Program-made: the position numbers and the translations under genes | Shown: one piece after another, positions 55,878 through 64,000 of the stretch | Position numbering within the stretch: the first letter of the stretch is position 1 | How the letters are laid out: every line of letters starts with the position of its first letter | Source: Isoetes taiwanensis | Taxonomy: Eukaryota; Streptophyta; Lycopodiopsida; Isoetales; Isoetaceae | NCBI GenBank assembly: GCA_021234155.1 | Contig: JAJEKV010000161.1 | Coordinates: 337,316-401,315, forward strand | Length of the DNA: 64,000 nt | Direction of reading: 5' to 3' | The notes under the pieces: generated by a model | The model's database searches: none | What the model was told of the DNA's origin: nothing | Seen by the model: the letters and a program-made list of their open reading frames with translations, nothing else

Positions 55878-57895
55878 GGATCTGGTAACCATTTCTGCAA
55901 CAATCAGAAAAAGGTGCGGTGCTAGAGGGCATCCACCCTTACCCCTTCGAATTGGGAAGAAGTCTAGTGGAATGCCATTCACTATCACTGAAGAGGAGGC
56001 TGTAGAGTTCAGCTGTGAATCTTTTGAATGAATTTTTCTGAAAACCCCATTTTGCTCATAGCTTTATATAAAAAAGGCCATTGAATAGAGTCAAAGGCTC
56101 TTTTAAAATCTAACTTGAGCAGCATGCATCTCTGTTTTGATAGTTTGTTCCAATGTAGTCCTTCAAATGCCCCAATATAATTATCTAGAATGCTTCGCAA
56201 GGGAGGAAGGCCGAACTGAACTGGGTCTATGATTCTCATTAGAATGATTTTGAGTCTGTTTGCCAATATCTTAGCCATCAGTTTGTAAGTTGCATTCGTC
56301 AAGGATATTGGTCGCCAATCACCAAAGGAAATAGGGTTCTCTACCTTTGGAATAAGAGATATGAGGCCTGCATTGATGGCTGGATGTAGGAAGCTTGCTG
56401 TCCATGCTCCCTGAATCATAGTTATGGTGTCATCCTTAACAATTTCCCAAAAGTGCGCATAAAACTCCGGCGGGAGCCCATCTGGTCCTGGTCCTGGACT
56501 CTTTCCCTTGTTCATGCCCTTTATAGTCTCTGCAATTTCCCTTTCATCTGGAGTTTCCAACAACTCTTCGTCATTGATCCTTTCGAATCATCAATTTCAG
56601 CAAAAGAATCTGTGCATAGCAGCGGCATTCTCATTTTCTTCCTTGAACAATGAAGCATATTTTCCCCTAAAGAAGTTTTGTATGTCCCTTTCTCCGTCTA
56701 TTATTTTATCTTCATCATTCTTGATCTGCAATATTCCGTTGTTGGAGATTCTGTTTTTTGCCGCTCTGAAAAAATACGAATTGCTACCTTTGTCCATGCA
56801 GCTGGTCATCAAGCATTTACTTCTTACTGCCAAAGATCTTGCCTCTTCTTCTTCAATATGCTTGACCTGTTACTTCCAGAGCATCTTCTAATTGCTGCAG
56901 AGCAGAATTATCTTTGTCTTGAAAGAGCTTTTCACGAACCTCCTTTATTTGCCTGTAAATTTCATCTTTTTCCTTTTTTCTTCCAAATGCCCATTTTTTG
57001 CCCCATTCTTTAATCCAATTTCTGACAGTCTTGTATTTGTCACAATATCTCTTCATGCAGCCACTATTCCCAATTTTCGGTAAAGTCATGAAGAAAGCCC
57101 TAAATTCATCATTAAATTTCTTGCTGGCTAAGAGAGAGACATTCATCTTAAAAGCTGTTGATTTGGCTTTCTTCCTTTTGAGTTCCATTTTTGATTGTAG
57201 GATCTGAGGAAAATGGTCGGAGATAGAGTTTCCATAGTCCGATGTAACTGTCCCTCCCAGCCATAACTTAGAGCAAGGGGATTGAATGTAAAATCTATCT
57301 AGGAGGCAGAAAACTCTATCTTCTCCTTTCCTCTTGTTACTCCACGAAAAAAGACATTGGTTGAGGATGGCGACTGATATCTGAAAGATCCTACAAACTT
57401 AAGCCCATTCTTCCTTTTCACCTCGAGACATATTTAATTTCTTCCCCAGCTTTTGATCCCACAACGGAGTGTTGTTGAAGTCCCCTGTTAGAATCCAGTT
57501 GTCAGCATGCTTCCCATCCATCCAGACTTTCATCTCCCTCCACTGCAGTTCTCTTTCTCCTGAGTCTGTTGATGCATATCGTTAAACAACCCCAAAATTC
57601 CATCTTCTGTTTGCAGGAAGACACATGACCATCTCCCCGAAGGCGCCGAATAATTCCCAAGTGATGTGATGCCTCTCCAAAGCGTGGCAATTCCTCCCCT
57701 GGTTCCATCTGCTGCCGAAAAGATGGAGGCATAATCAGAATGAATCCATCTTCCTAAATTTGATGCTTCAAATAAAGGAAGCCGATGTTCTTGCAACAGC
57801 AAAATATCAGCATCCATATCTTTTAGAGCTATTAAGGCTCTTCTTCTTTTCAAAGGGCCCTTGATGCCCCTTAAATTCCACGTAATTATCTTCAT
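55878..57895 (-). pseudogene. LINE ORF2, endonuclease and RT N-terminal part
   Basis: Starts MKIITWNLRGIKGPLKRRRA at 57895, 41 bases after the ORF1 stop. AP-endonuclease motifs: TWNLRGI with the metal-binding N, and DADILLLQEHRL with the catalytic E. Frames then break (57530-55900). RT follows in 57188-56853 and 56563-56009: KGKSPGPGPDGLPPEFYAHF, LISLIPKVENPISFGDWRPI, LANRLKIILMRIIDPVQFGL and MLLKLDFKRAFDSIQW with a metal-binding D. It nicks target DNA and copies the RNA into the nick. The copia element interrupts it immediately downstream. Confidence 0.82.
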
Positions 57896-57936
57896 TTAGA
57901 TCAGCTTCTTGAGTGCCCGACCGTCCTGGAAAAGGT

Positions 57937-60353
57937 TTAAGATCTGCTTCTTGTATGTGATGCCGGGCCGTCCTGGAAGAAGTCAAAACTCCTACGACTT
58001 CTTGTCCTGTTTTTTGCTGTTGTGGCTGGGGTAAAGAAGTCCTCAGCAGCTCTAGGAGATTGAGCAATTGCAGTGATTGCAGTGATAGAATCCTCTTCTT
58101 GTACATTCGGATCATAGAGATGAATACTTGTAGTTTTCTCTTCTTCAACAGTTGGAGTAGCAAAAACCACTTTTTCTTCATTCCCTGCAGGGATAACCTC
58201 GGTATGATCAAACAAATCTTGAGCAACATCAGCAGTCTCCATGTTCATTTTCTCCTCAAACTGGAACTCTTGTACAGAATCAGCAACAAACATGTCTTCA
58301 GTCACATCGTCGGGATGAGTATCTTGTACTAAATCTGCATCCAGTGTGTCTTCAACTACTTCCTCAGTCTGGATACCTTGCACAGAGTCAGCAGCAACCT
58401 CCTCGGTTTGGGTGTCTTGCTTGGAGTCAGCAGCAACCTCCTCAGTCTGTTTACCTTGCACTAAGTGAACAGCAATCTCCTCGGTCTGGGTGCCTTGCAC
58501 AGAATCAGCAGCCACCTCCACGGTCTGGGAACCTTTCACAAAGTCAGCAGCAACCTCAACTTCCTCACCATGTATCCTTATGTGTTCAGATTGGGGGTCT
58601 TGTAAAAAGTCAGCAACATCCTTGCCTTCCATTGTTTCCCCATGTTGTAGGTCTTGAGCCAAGTCAGCAATAACCATGCCAGTTGGGATAGAAGAAGACA
58701 TTCCTGTCTGTGGTTGTTTTTCCTGCATCCTGGAATCAGTTACCTCCTCACCTATAGTATGTGCTTCAGCAGCAACCAACATAAGCATCTCTTGATCCCT
58801 TTTAACTTCATCAATTAAATCAGATTGTGCAGATTTTTGTGCCATTAAGGGTGAGACTTCAAAGAATTTCGAGCACTCCCCCTTATACATGCCATTAGGG
58901 ATTTCTATGTCAGAATCAGACTCTGAGCATAACACAGGATGCTGGGGTTCAATAATGACAATGCTTTTCTCTTTTTTTGAGTGGTCTCCTCTTTCTTTCG
59001 AGTTCTTTTCAGCAACCTTGACATACTCCATTTTTTGCTTCAGTTTCTGTTGAGGTGGCTTGTTAAGCAATTTCATCTGGTCTTGCTTAACTCTACTTTC
59101 CTGAATCCATTCTTTATTGAGAAAGCAATTATCAAACTCCTGCCTCTTTTTGTTTTGTTGCTTTTTAATTCTCTTGGCGCTTCCATTTGTATTCTGCCTC
59201 TTTTTTTTCTCTCTATTTTGCTGTGAAGGATTGATCCAATCATTCCTGACTTCATTCCTGATGTCTGCAGCAGTATTTTGGTTCTTTGGAGCACCCAAAC
59301 AAACTCCCCCACCATGTAGTCGAAGACCACAAATATTGCAAGGAAGAGGCAAGCCAGACCACTGCACTCTCAACTGTTTATTGTTGCCAAAGAAGTCAAC
59401 ATAGTTTATAGTTTCCGGAATTTCCTTATGCAGATCCAACTGGATCCACACTCTTGGGGCCATCTCAGGAACATTTTGTATCCCAATATAATCCCCAACA
59501 TCTCTGAAGAGATTCTTGAATATCTCTTCACTCCAGTACATGGGATTCAGTCCTTGCATCGATGTCCATGCTGGATGTTGAAGATGCTTGGGATTTTGGG
59601 GATCGAAGTCTGGGCTCCATTTCTGGTATTTGCTTTAAATATTGTTCCCTGTTTCAACAAGAATTGCGCCGATCTTTCTTCAGCAGTTTCAACCATAAAA
59701 TACGGGAATTCCAACCAATAAATTCTGTTGATCCAGACATCTTTATCCATTTTTTCCAGCTCAGTTTTAATTTGGCCCAGTCTGACTCCCTCATGCCTCA
59801 CACAACCGACCAATGCCTTTGTACCAAAGGAAATCAACCTATTTTTAACAGATTCATGATGTAAAATTGGTTTTTTACCTTGAATCTCCTTCTTTCCTTT
59901 GCTATTGATCTCCTCCAGCACATTTCTTTGAACAGCATTTGCTTGGTCCAGAATGGGCTTCACTATTGATGTCTGCATTTCAGCAGCCGTGTATCCTCCT
60001 TGTCTCCTAGTTTTCAGCATGTCGACAGAGTTCTTCGCCGCTTCCAGATGAATCAGAAAATTTCCAACCTGAATTAGTTTTCCTTGCGCAGAACAGTTTC
60101 CAACTTCTAACGCCCCTTCCACCAAATCTATGACCTGCTTTTGTCCATTGATTGACAATTTTTCCAAAATTTGCTGAAGATTCCTTTTGTTTCCCAATAA
60201 AGGGTCCAAATGATCCCCTTTTCCCAGTACTGCTGTCCTTGTCTGTTTAGATTCCTGCAACAGATCCTCGGTCCCTCCAGCCCTGACTCGTGACACGAGC
60301 ACAGGCTCGATGCTCGCACCCAATTGCCTTGGTGGGACCTCCGAACATCCCAT
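57937..60353 (-). pseudogene. LINE ORF1 protein with acidic repeat region
   Basis: Starts MGCSEVPPRQLGASIEPVLV at 60353. Upstream half (60353-59547) has WINRIYWLEFPYFMVETAEE then FLLKQGTIFKANTRNGAQTS, the DUF4283-like RNA-binding region of plant L1 ORF1. After a frame change near 59550 come MYWSEEIFKNLFRDVGDYIG and LPCNICGLRLHGGGVC, a zinc-knuckle variant. The rest is basic, then strongly acidic, with degenerate repeats of about 17 residues built on EEVAADSVQGTQTEEV (58340-58600). ORF1 would bind LINE RNA. Confidence 0.78.
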
Positions 60354-60385
60354 TGTAAACCCTAAAGAAAAGTTAGGCGCTCCCG

Positions 60386-61335
60386 CCTACATTGACGAGA
60401 AAGGGTATACACAGTATAGAAGAGGCACAGAGCTTGACGTCAACGTTGTGCCATATATTCCATTTCTATTGAAAGAAATGGATTGCCACATATATGCAGA
60501 CATTGCCTCAACTGTCCACATATTTGCATACCTTTATGGATATATCTATAAAGGATTTGATACAACACGCTTCCACATCAGTAATATGCCACAGCCAGCA
60601 GAGCCTCCACCACAATCCCAAACCCACACCCCCCACTCATCGCAACCTACTGCTCTCAACATCAACACTAAACCAAAAAGCGAAGTGCAAGACTATATTT
60701 CTGCACGCTACCTATCATCCATGGAAGCTACATGGAGGATCATGTCATACCATATCACAGAAAAACATCCTTCCGTAAAATGCCTTCCCCTGCATTTACA
60801 AGGCCAAAACAGACAACGCTTCGCAAGAACATCAACAACTACTGGCCTTTCCGCTCTCGATAGATATTTCCTTCGACCACTTGATTCTACCTTCGATGCC
60901 CTGACCTACATAGACTACAATGAAAAATATACGTTCACCGTATATAAACCAAACACATCATTGCACCCAAATGAGCAGTCATCTCCAAACAGCACACAAA
61001 ACATAGTCCATAGACGAGTAAAAGGAGAACTCGTTTGCAGAATACGGTTGCTACTCCCAAAATTTGGAGAGCCATTCTACCTGAGAACAATACTGCTCCA
61101 TAAACCCGCTCGTTCATGGGATGACCTAAAAACTCATGAAGGCCATCACTATAACACCTACCAAGAAAGTGCACAAGCAATGGGACTGATTGCACCAGCA
61201 ACAGAAGCTATTAAAGCAATGGAAGAAGCCATATCTTATTTCCATACACCATCACAGCTTAGATTCCTATTCGCACTTCTGATTCTTGATAACGGACCAC
61301 TTTACAACTATGGGAAACATTTCAAAACCACATGA
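60386..61335 (+). pseudogene. Helitron protein, middle part
   Basis: Resumes exactly at the right copy of the LINE target duplication with YIDEKGYTQYRRGTELDVNV, VVPYIPFLLKEMDCHIYADI and HIFAYLYGYIYKGFD, the conserved block linking Rep and helicase in Helitron proteins. It continues YISARYLSSMEATWRIMSYH, HLQGQNRQRF and YLRTILLHKPARSWDDLK. The frame ends at a TGA overlapping the ATG of the helicase ORF by one frame; in an intact Helitron the two would be one chain. Confidence 0.85.
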
Positions 61336-62915
61336 CAGCTGACTTTTTAGATGAATACCGCGGCGACAAGAGCATTGCAACTAACGAAACACTTCTATCT
61401 ATCAACAACATTTTAGTCCAGCACGGAACAAGCGCTCAAGCCTTTGGATTGCCAATACACAGCACGTTATCTAGAGAGATCCAAAATGAACTCAACAAAT
61501 TCCCAGACCACCAACAGTACCTCGCCCAAGCCTCAACCATGTTTAGTAGTATGAATACAAATCAAACATCTATTTACACCTACATACAAAGCATTATTGA
61601 GAATGCGCAGCCACTCAAACCAATCTTCATCTATGGAAAAGCTGGCACCGGGAAAACCTACCTTCTGAACACAATCTGCCTCTACATACGAGGAAACCAA
61701 AAGATAGTTTTACCATGTGCAACAACAGCACTTGCATCCCTACTATATCCTGGCGGTAGAACAGCCCATTCGTTATTCCAAATACCCGTTATTGATAACA
61801 ATATTGGAATACACTCATTGCTCGATCCACAATCCCCAAGAGCAACACTAATTAGCCAAGCAGCTGCTATCATATGGGATGAGTTTCCCATGGCAAACAA
61901 AGCAGTGATAGAAGCAGTTGACATCTTGCTACAAAAAATAACAAACACCAACATCCCATTTGGAGGAAAATTATTTATAGCAGCAGGAGATTTCAGACAA
62001 ATCGCCCCCATCGTAAAAAAAGCAGGCAAAACAGCAACAATTAATGCCTCCATCAGATCATCTCATCTATGGCCCCATTTCCAAGTCCTGCAACTCAATC
62101 AACCAGTAAGAAATGCCAAGGATATCGATCTTATACACTTTGTCGATGCCATAGGACAAGGAGACCTACTCACTGACATCCCATTAACATTATTCAAGAC
62201 AACCACTAAGCTCGAAGATGCTGTCAATTTTCTGTATGACAAACAAATCCTTGCAACGCCCGAAAAATGTGAAACAAGAGCATTCTTATCCCCCAAAAAC
62301 ATCACGGTTGATGAATTCAACAACATAATCTTGCAAATGCTCCTAGGAACAGCCAAACTATACTTCAGCGTGGACAGACTTACCGAAAACGACCAAACCA
62401 TAGAGGACCACCCAATGGCCACAACCGATTTCCTTAACAGCTATAAACACCCATCACTCCCACAACACATCCTCCAACTTAAACCTAATACAATATGTCA
62501 CATCACAAAGACACTTGACAAAGACAGGGGCCTCGTGAAAAATGCCAGAGTAATGGTATGTTCAGCACACAATAGATTTGTCACTGTCAAGCTTCTTACT
62601 GGAGAACCACAACATAGGGGAAACATCCATCCCATTTCTCGAGTTGATTTCTTTTACCAGCCTGATAAATGGCCCTGGACAATCCATAGACGCCAACTTC
62701 CACTGCGCCCAGCCTATTCAACAACATTCAACAGCTGTTTAGGACTCACCCTTGATAAAATAGTTCTCGACTTGCGAACCGAAGTCTTTGCACACGGCCA
62801 ATTATACACAGCATTGACGCGAGTTCGAACAAGAGACGACGTATTGATTCTCCTCAACGATGCCAACAAAGCAAAAGCTACAACAAATGTCGTCTACCAA
62901 GAGCTCCTACCGTAA
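61332..62915 (+). CDS. Helitron Pif1-type helicase domain
   Basis: A 527-residue open frame, the longest intact one in the Helitron. Walker A FIYGKAGTGKTYLLNTICLY, Walker B AAIIWDEFPMANKAVIEAVD, motif III FIAAGDFRQIAPIVKKAG, QLNQPVRNAKDIDLIHFVDA, and the C-terminal CLGLTLDKIVLDLRTEVF with HGQLYTALTRVRTRDDVLIL. Pif1-like helicases are 5'-3' DNA helicases; in Helitrons the domain unwinds the donor strand during rolling-circle replication. The usual INKSQGQT motif reads FNSCLGLT, losing conserved K and Q, which may impair activity. Upstream Rep is broken. Confidence 0.88.
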   Translation: MTADFLDEYRGDKSIATNETLLSINNILVQHGTSAQAFGLPIHSTLSREIQNELNKFPDHQQYLAQASTMFSSMNTNQTSIYTYIQSIIENAQPLKPIFIYGKAGTGKTYLLNTICLYIRGNQKIVLPCATTALASLLYPGGRTAHSLFQIPVIDNNIGIHSLLDPQSPRATLISQAAAIIWDEFPMANKAVIEAVDILLQKITNTNIPFGGKLFIAAGDFRQIAPIVKKAGKTATINASIRSSHLWPHFQVLQLNQPVRNAKDIDLIHFVDAIGQGDLLTDIPLTLFKTTTKLEDAVNFLYDKQILATPEKCETRAFLSPKNITVDEFNNIILQMLLGTAKLYFSVDRLTENDQTIEDHPMATTDFLNSYKHPSLPQHILQLKPNTICHITKTLDKDRGLVKNARVMVCSAHNRFVTVKLLTGEPQHRGNIHPISRVDFFYQPDKWPWTIHRRQLPLRPAYSTTFNSCLGLTLDKIVLDLRTEVFAHGQLYTALTRVRTRDDVLILLNDANKAKATTNVVYQELLP

Positions 62916-62929
62916 CTGAGGTACGTAAC

Positions 62930-63115
62930 TTTTCTGCTAAGAAAGTACGTCTTCGTCAACTTTTCCATATACAGATGTGTACCATGTTATTCACACTCCA
63001 AAAATACAATAAAGCATACAGCAAATATCTATACAAAAAGCTTCTTTGCTAAAAAGGTACGTCTTCTTCAACTTCTCTATATACAGATGTATACCATATT
63101 TTCCACATTCTTTTG
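62930..63115. repeat. Direct repeat of about 80 bp (two copies)
   Basis: GCTAAGAAAGTACGTCTTCG (62936) and GCTAAAAAGGTACGTCTTCT (63047) begin two similar segments, each continuing CAACTT, ATATACAGATGT and TACCAT. In the Helitron 3' region downstream of the stop. Confidence 0.7.
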
Positions 63116-63254
63116 TACATAAAAAAGCTACGTTAAAAAAAAAAAAAAAGAAAAAAAAAAAAAACTTCTTCAAGCCCACCGGATAGATAATTTGCTATTT
63201 AATTACCATGAGATTTCCTTGAATGCACCCCAAACAGGAAAGGAGGAAGCAAAC

Positions 63255-63552
63255 GCACCGCGATCATGGTCTAGTGGTTAAGCCATTGGTAATGGGCAAC
63301 CCCCATCCAGGTCCAAAACCCACTGACTATCATCGGATGCTTCAAAGAAGAATAAAAGGCACCGCAGTCACAGTTTAGTGGTAAAGCCATTGGTAATGGG
63401 CAACCCCCACCCAGGCTCAAAACCCACTAAGTGTTATTGGATGCTTTAACAAAAAAAAATGCACCGCGATCACAGTTTAGTGGTTAAACCATTGGTAATG
63501 GGCAACCCCCACCCAGGTCCAAAACCCACTGATTGTCATCGGATGCTTCAAA
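63255..63552 (+). repeat. Three tandem ~103-bp tRNA-like units
   Basis: Units start at 63255, 63359 and 63461 with GCACCGC[GA][AG]TCA. Each holds GGTCTAGTGGTTAAGCC or a close variant, which fits the polymerase III A box, and CCAGGTCCAAAACCCACTG, a degenerate B box position. Two better B boxes, CAGGTTCAATCCCTGC (about 63682) and GGGTTCAACTCCCGG (about 63719), follow. They look like a tRNA-derived SINE or similar element expanded inside the Helitron. They do not fold as a true tRNA. Confidence 0.6.
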
Positions 63553-63743
63553 ATAGGGATATTGGATGTCCTATTAAGAGAAGGGCGGAGGTGCATGTGG
63601 AAGGAGGAGGTGGAAAACTCATGGTGGTTAACTTTAGCATATATCTATCCGATGGGCACAATAACACGTGGCAAAATCGCAGGTTCAATCCCTGCATAAA
63701 TGTTGACAGACACCTCTGGGTTCAACTCCCGGGAACACACATA

Positions 63744-63762
63744 GCGCCGGCTTCGCCGGCGC
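63744..63762 (+). promoter_or_regulatory. Candidate Helitron 3' terminal hairpin
   Basis: GCGCCGGC TTC GCCGGCGC, a perfect 8-bp stem with a 3-base loop, GC-rich in an AT-rich setting. Helitrons end with such a palindrome about 10-12 bases before CTRR. Here CTTG ends at 63772, ten bases after the stem, followed by T. CTTG is not the CTRR consensus, so the exact end is tentative. Confidence 0.55.
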
Positions 63763-63772
63763 CAAATTCTTG

Positions 63773-64000
63773 TAATACATATATTACGTAGACGTAGATT
63801 TAATAGTTAATGTTGATTGATACGTCAAAATTCAAATTTGTGGGGCAATCTTGCCTGAAAAAATTTCCGACATGCCACCTCATCTGTCCTTTAAATGTAT
63901 CTGCCACTTCTCCATGCCACCTCATCTCTCCCATATTAATTTTTGTGCAAAGAAATTGCATAAAATTAAGGCCGGGATTCCACTGCGGCCGTTTAAGCGC
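63773..64000. other. Sequence beyond the candidate Helitron end
   Basis: AT-rich, no gene. TGCCACCTCATCT occurs twice (63875 and 63916). Nothing else recognised. Confidence 0.35.

Larger units (their letters stand above)
48486..60385 (-). mobile_element. L1-type LINE inserted in the Helitron gene (itself interrupted by copia)
   Basis: Minus strand. The poly(A) end shows as a T run at 48484-48499, and the 5' end is at about 60385. The 8-bp sequence CCTACATT at 48478-48485 and 60386-60393 is the target duplication, and both copies lie in the same Helitron codon frame. Without the copia element the LINE is about 6.9 kb, full length for a plant L1. It has ORF1 (DUF4283-like and a zinc knuckle) and ORF2 (endonuclease, RT, zf-RVT), all with frameshifts. 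Confidence 0.88.
40794..63772 (+). mobile_element. Autonomous-type Helitron, nested and degenerate (left end uncertain)
   Basis: A rolling-circle transposon recognised by a Rep/helicase protein (exons from 46529, resuming at 60386 and ending 62915) and by a 3' palindrome at 63744-63762. The left boundary is not proven: 40794 is the start of the internal tandem duplication, and gene fragments further left (34.5-40.3 kb) may also be inside. The LINE at 48486-60385, with a copia element in it, splits the Rep/helicase gene. Helitrons commonly capture host gene pieces, which fits the fragments here. Confidence 0.7.

Noticed and set aside
61328-61340. ATGA stop-start overlap in the Helitron gene as translational coupling
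   Set aside because: Eukaryotic mRNA; Helitron proteins are single chains, so a one-base frameshift is the simpler explanation.
63255-63552. Genuine tRNA genes, because of A-box-like sequence
   Set aside because: No acceptor stem pairing and no proper anticodon arm; the units are ~103 bp tandem copies with a degenerate B box, so they are tRNA-derived repeats at most.

Overview
This window reads as transposon-dominated nuclear DNA of a land plant. Evidence for a plant: remnants of auxin response factor (ARF), trihelix, AP-4 epsilon-like adaptin, 2-oxoglutarate dioxygenase and LPEAT2-type acyltransferase genes, plant-type Ty3/gypsy, Ty1/copia and L1 elements, GT-AG introns, and TATA and G-box promoters. 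I cannot place the lineage. No intact single-copy host gene, rRNA, tRNA or CRISPR array was found. Almost every coding stretch is broken by stops or frameshifts.

Left third (1-24.8 kb). A dead minus-strand gypsy element (gypsy-1) is present twice, at 243-4832 and from 17364 to beyond 22622. Both copies have the same hAT-like DNA transposon at the same site; it is complete at 15974-17363 and cut by the window edge at 1-242. Shared insertion and shared lesions mean the block was duplicated as DNA, not transposed twice. Gypsy-1 carries two RNase H domains, an extra one between protease and reverse transcriptase and a canonical one whose catalytic region looks degenerate. Between the copies lies a second minus-strand gypsy (gypsy-2, about 7.6-14.3 kb) with one clear LTR (13623-14286) and a primer binding site. 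On its 3' side are an antisense small ORF (7305-7553) and a long coiled-coil protein (4825-6829). A plus-strand protein of unknown family follows at 14290-15230.

Middle (24.8-40.8 kb). It contains an intronless, frameshifted LPEAT2 copy, a protein sharing a motif with the 14.3 kb ORF, a transposase-like ORF, two small ORFs of unknown function (29203-29688 and 30737-31231) in a region full of CACGC..GCGTG palindromes and tandem repeats, then a string of plant gene fragments (trihelix, AP-4 epsilon-like, ARF, 2OG dioxygenase).

Right third (40.8-64 kb). A plus-strand Helitron encodes a Rep/Pif1-type helicase (three exons seen, then broken), has a roughly 3.0 kb tandem duplication at its left containing captured phosphatase exons, and has a candidate 3' hairpin at 63744-63762. 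A minus-strand L1 LINE (48486-60385) sits inside the Helitron reading frame, flanked by an 8-bp duplication. A plus-strand copia element (50908-55872, LTRs about 214 bp, 5-bp duplication TTGGT) sits inside the LINE. The nesting gives the order Helitron, then LINE, then copia.
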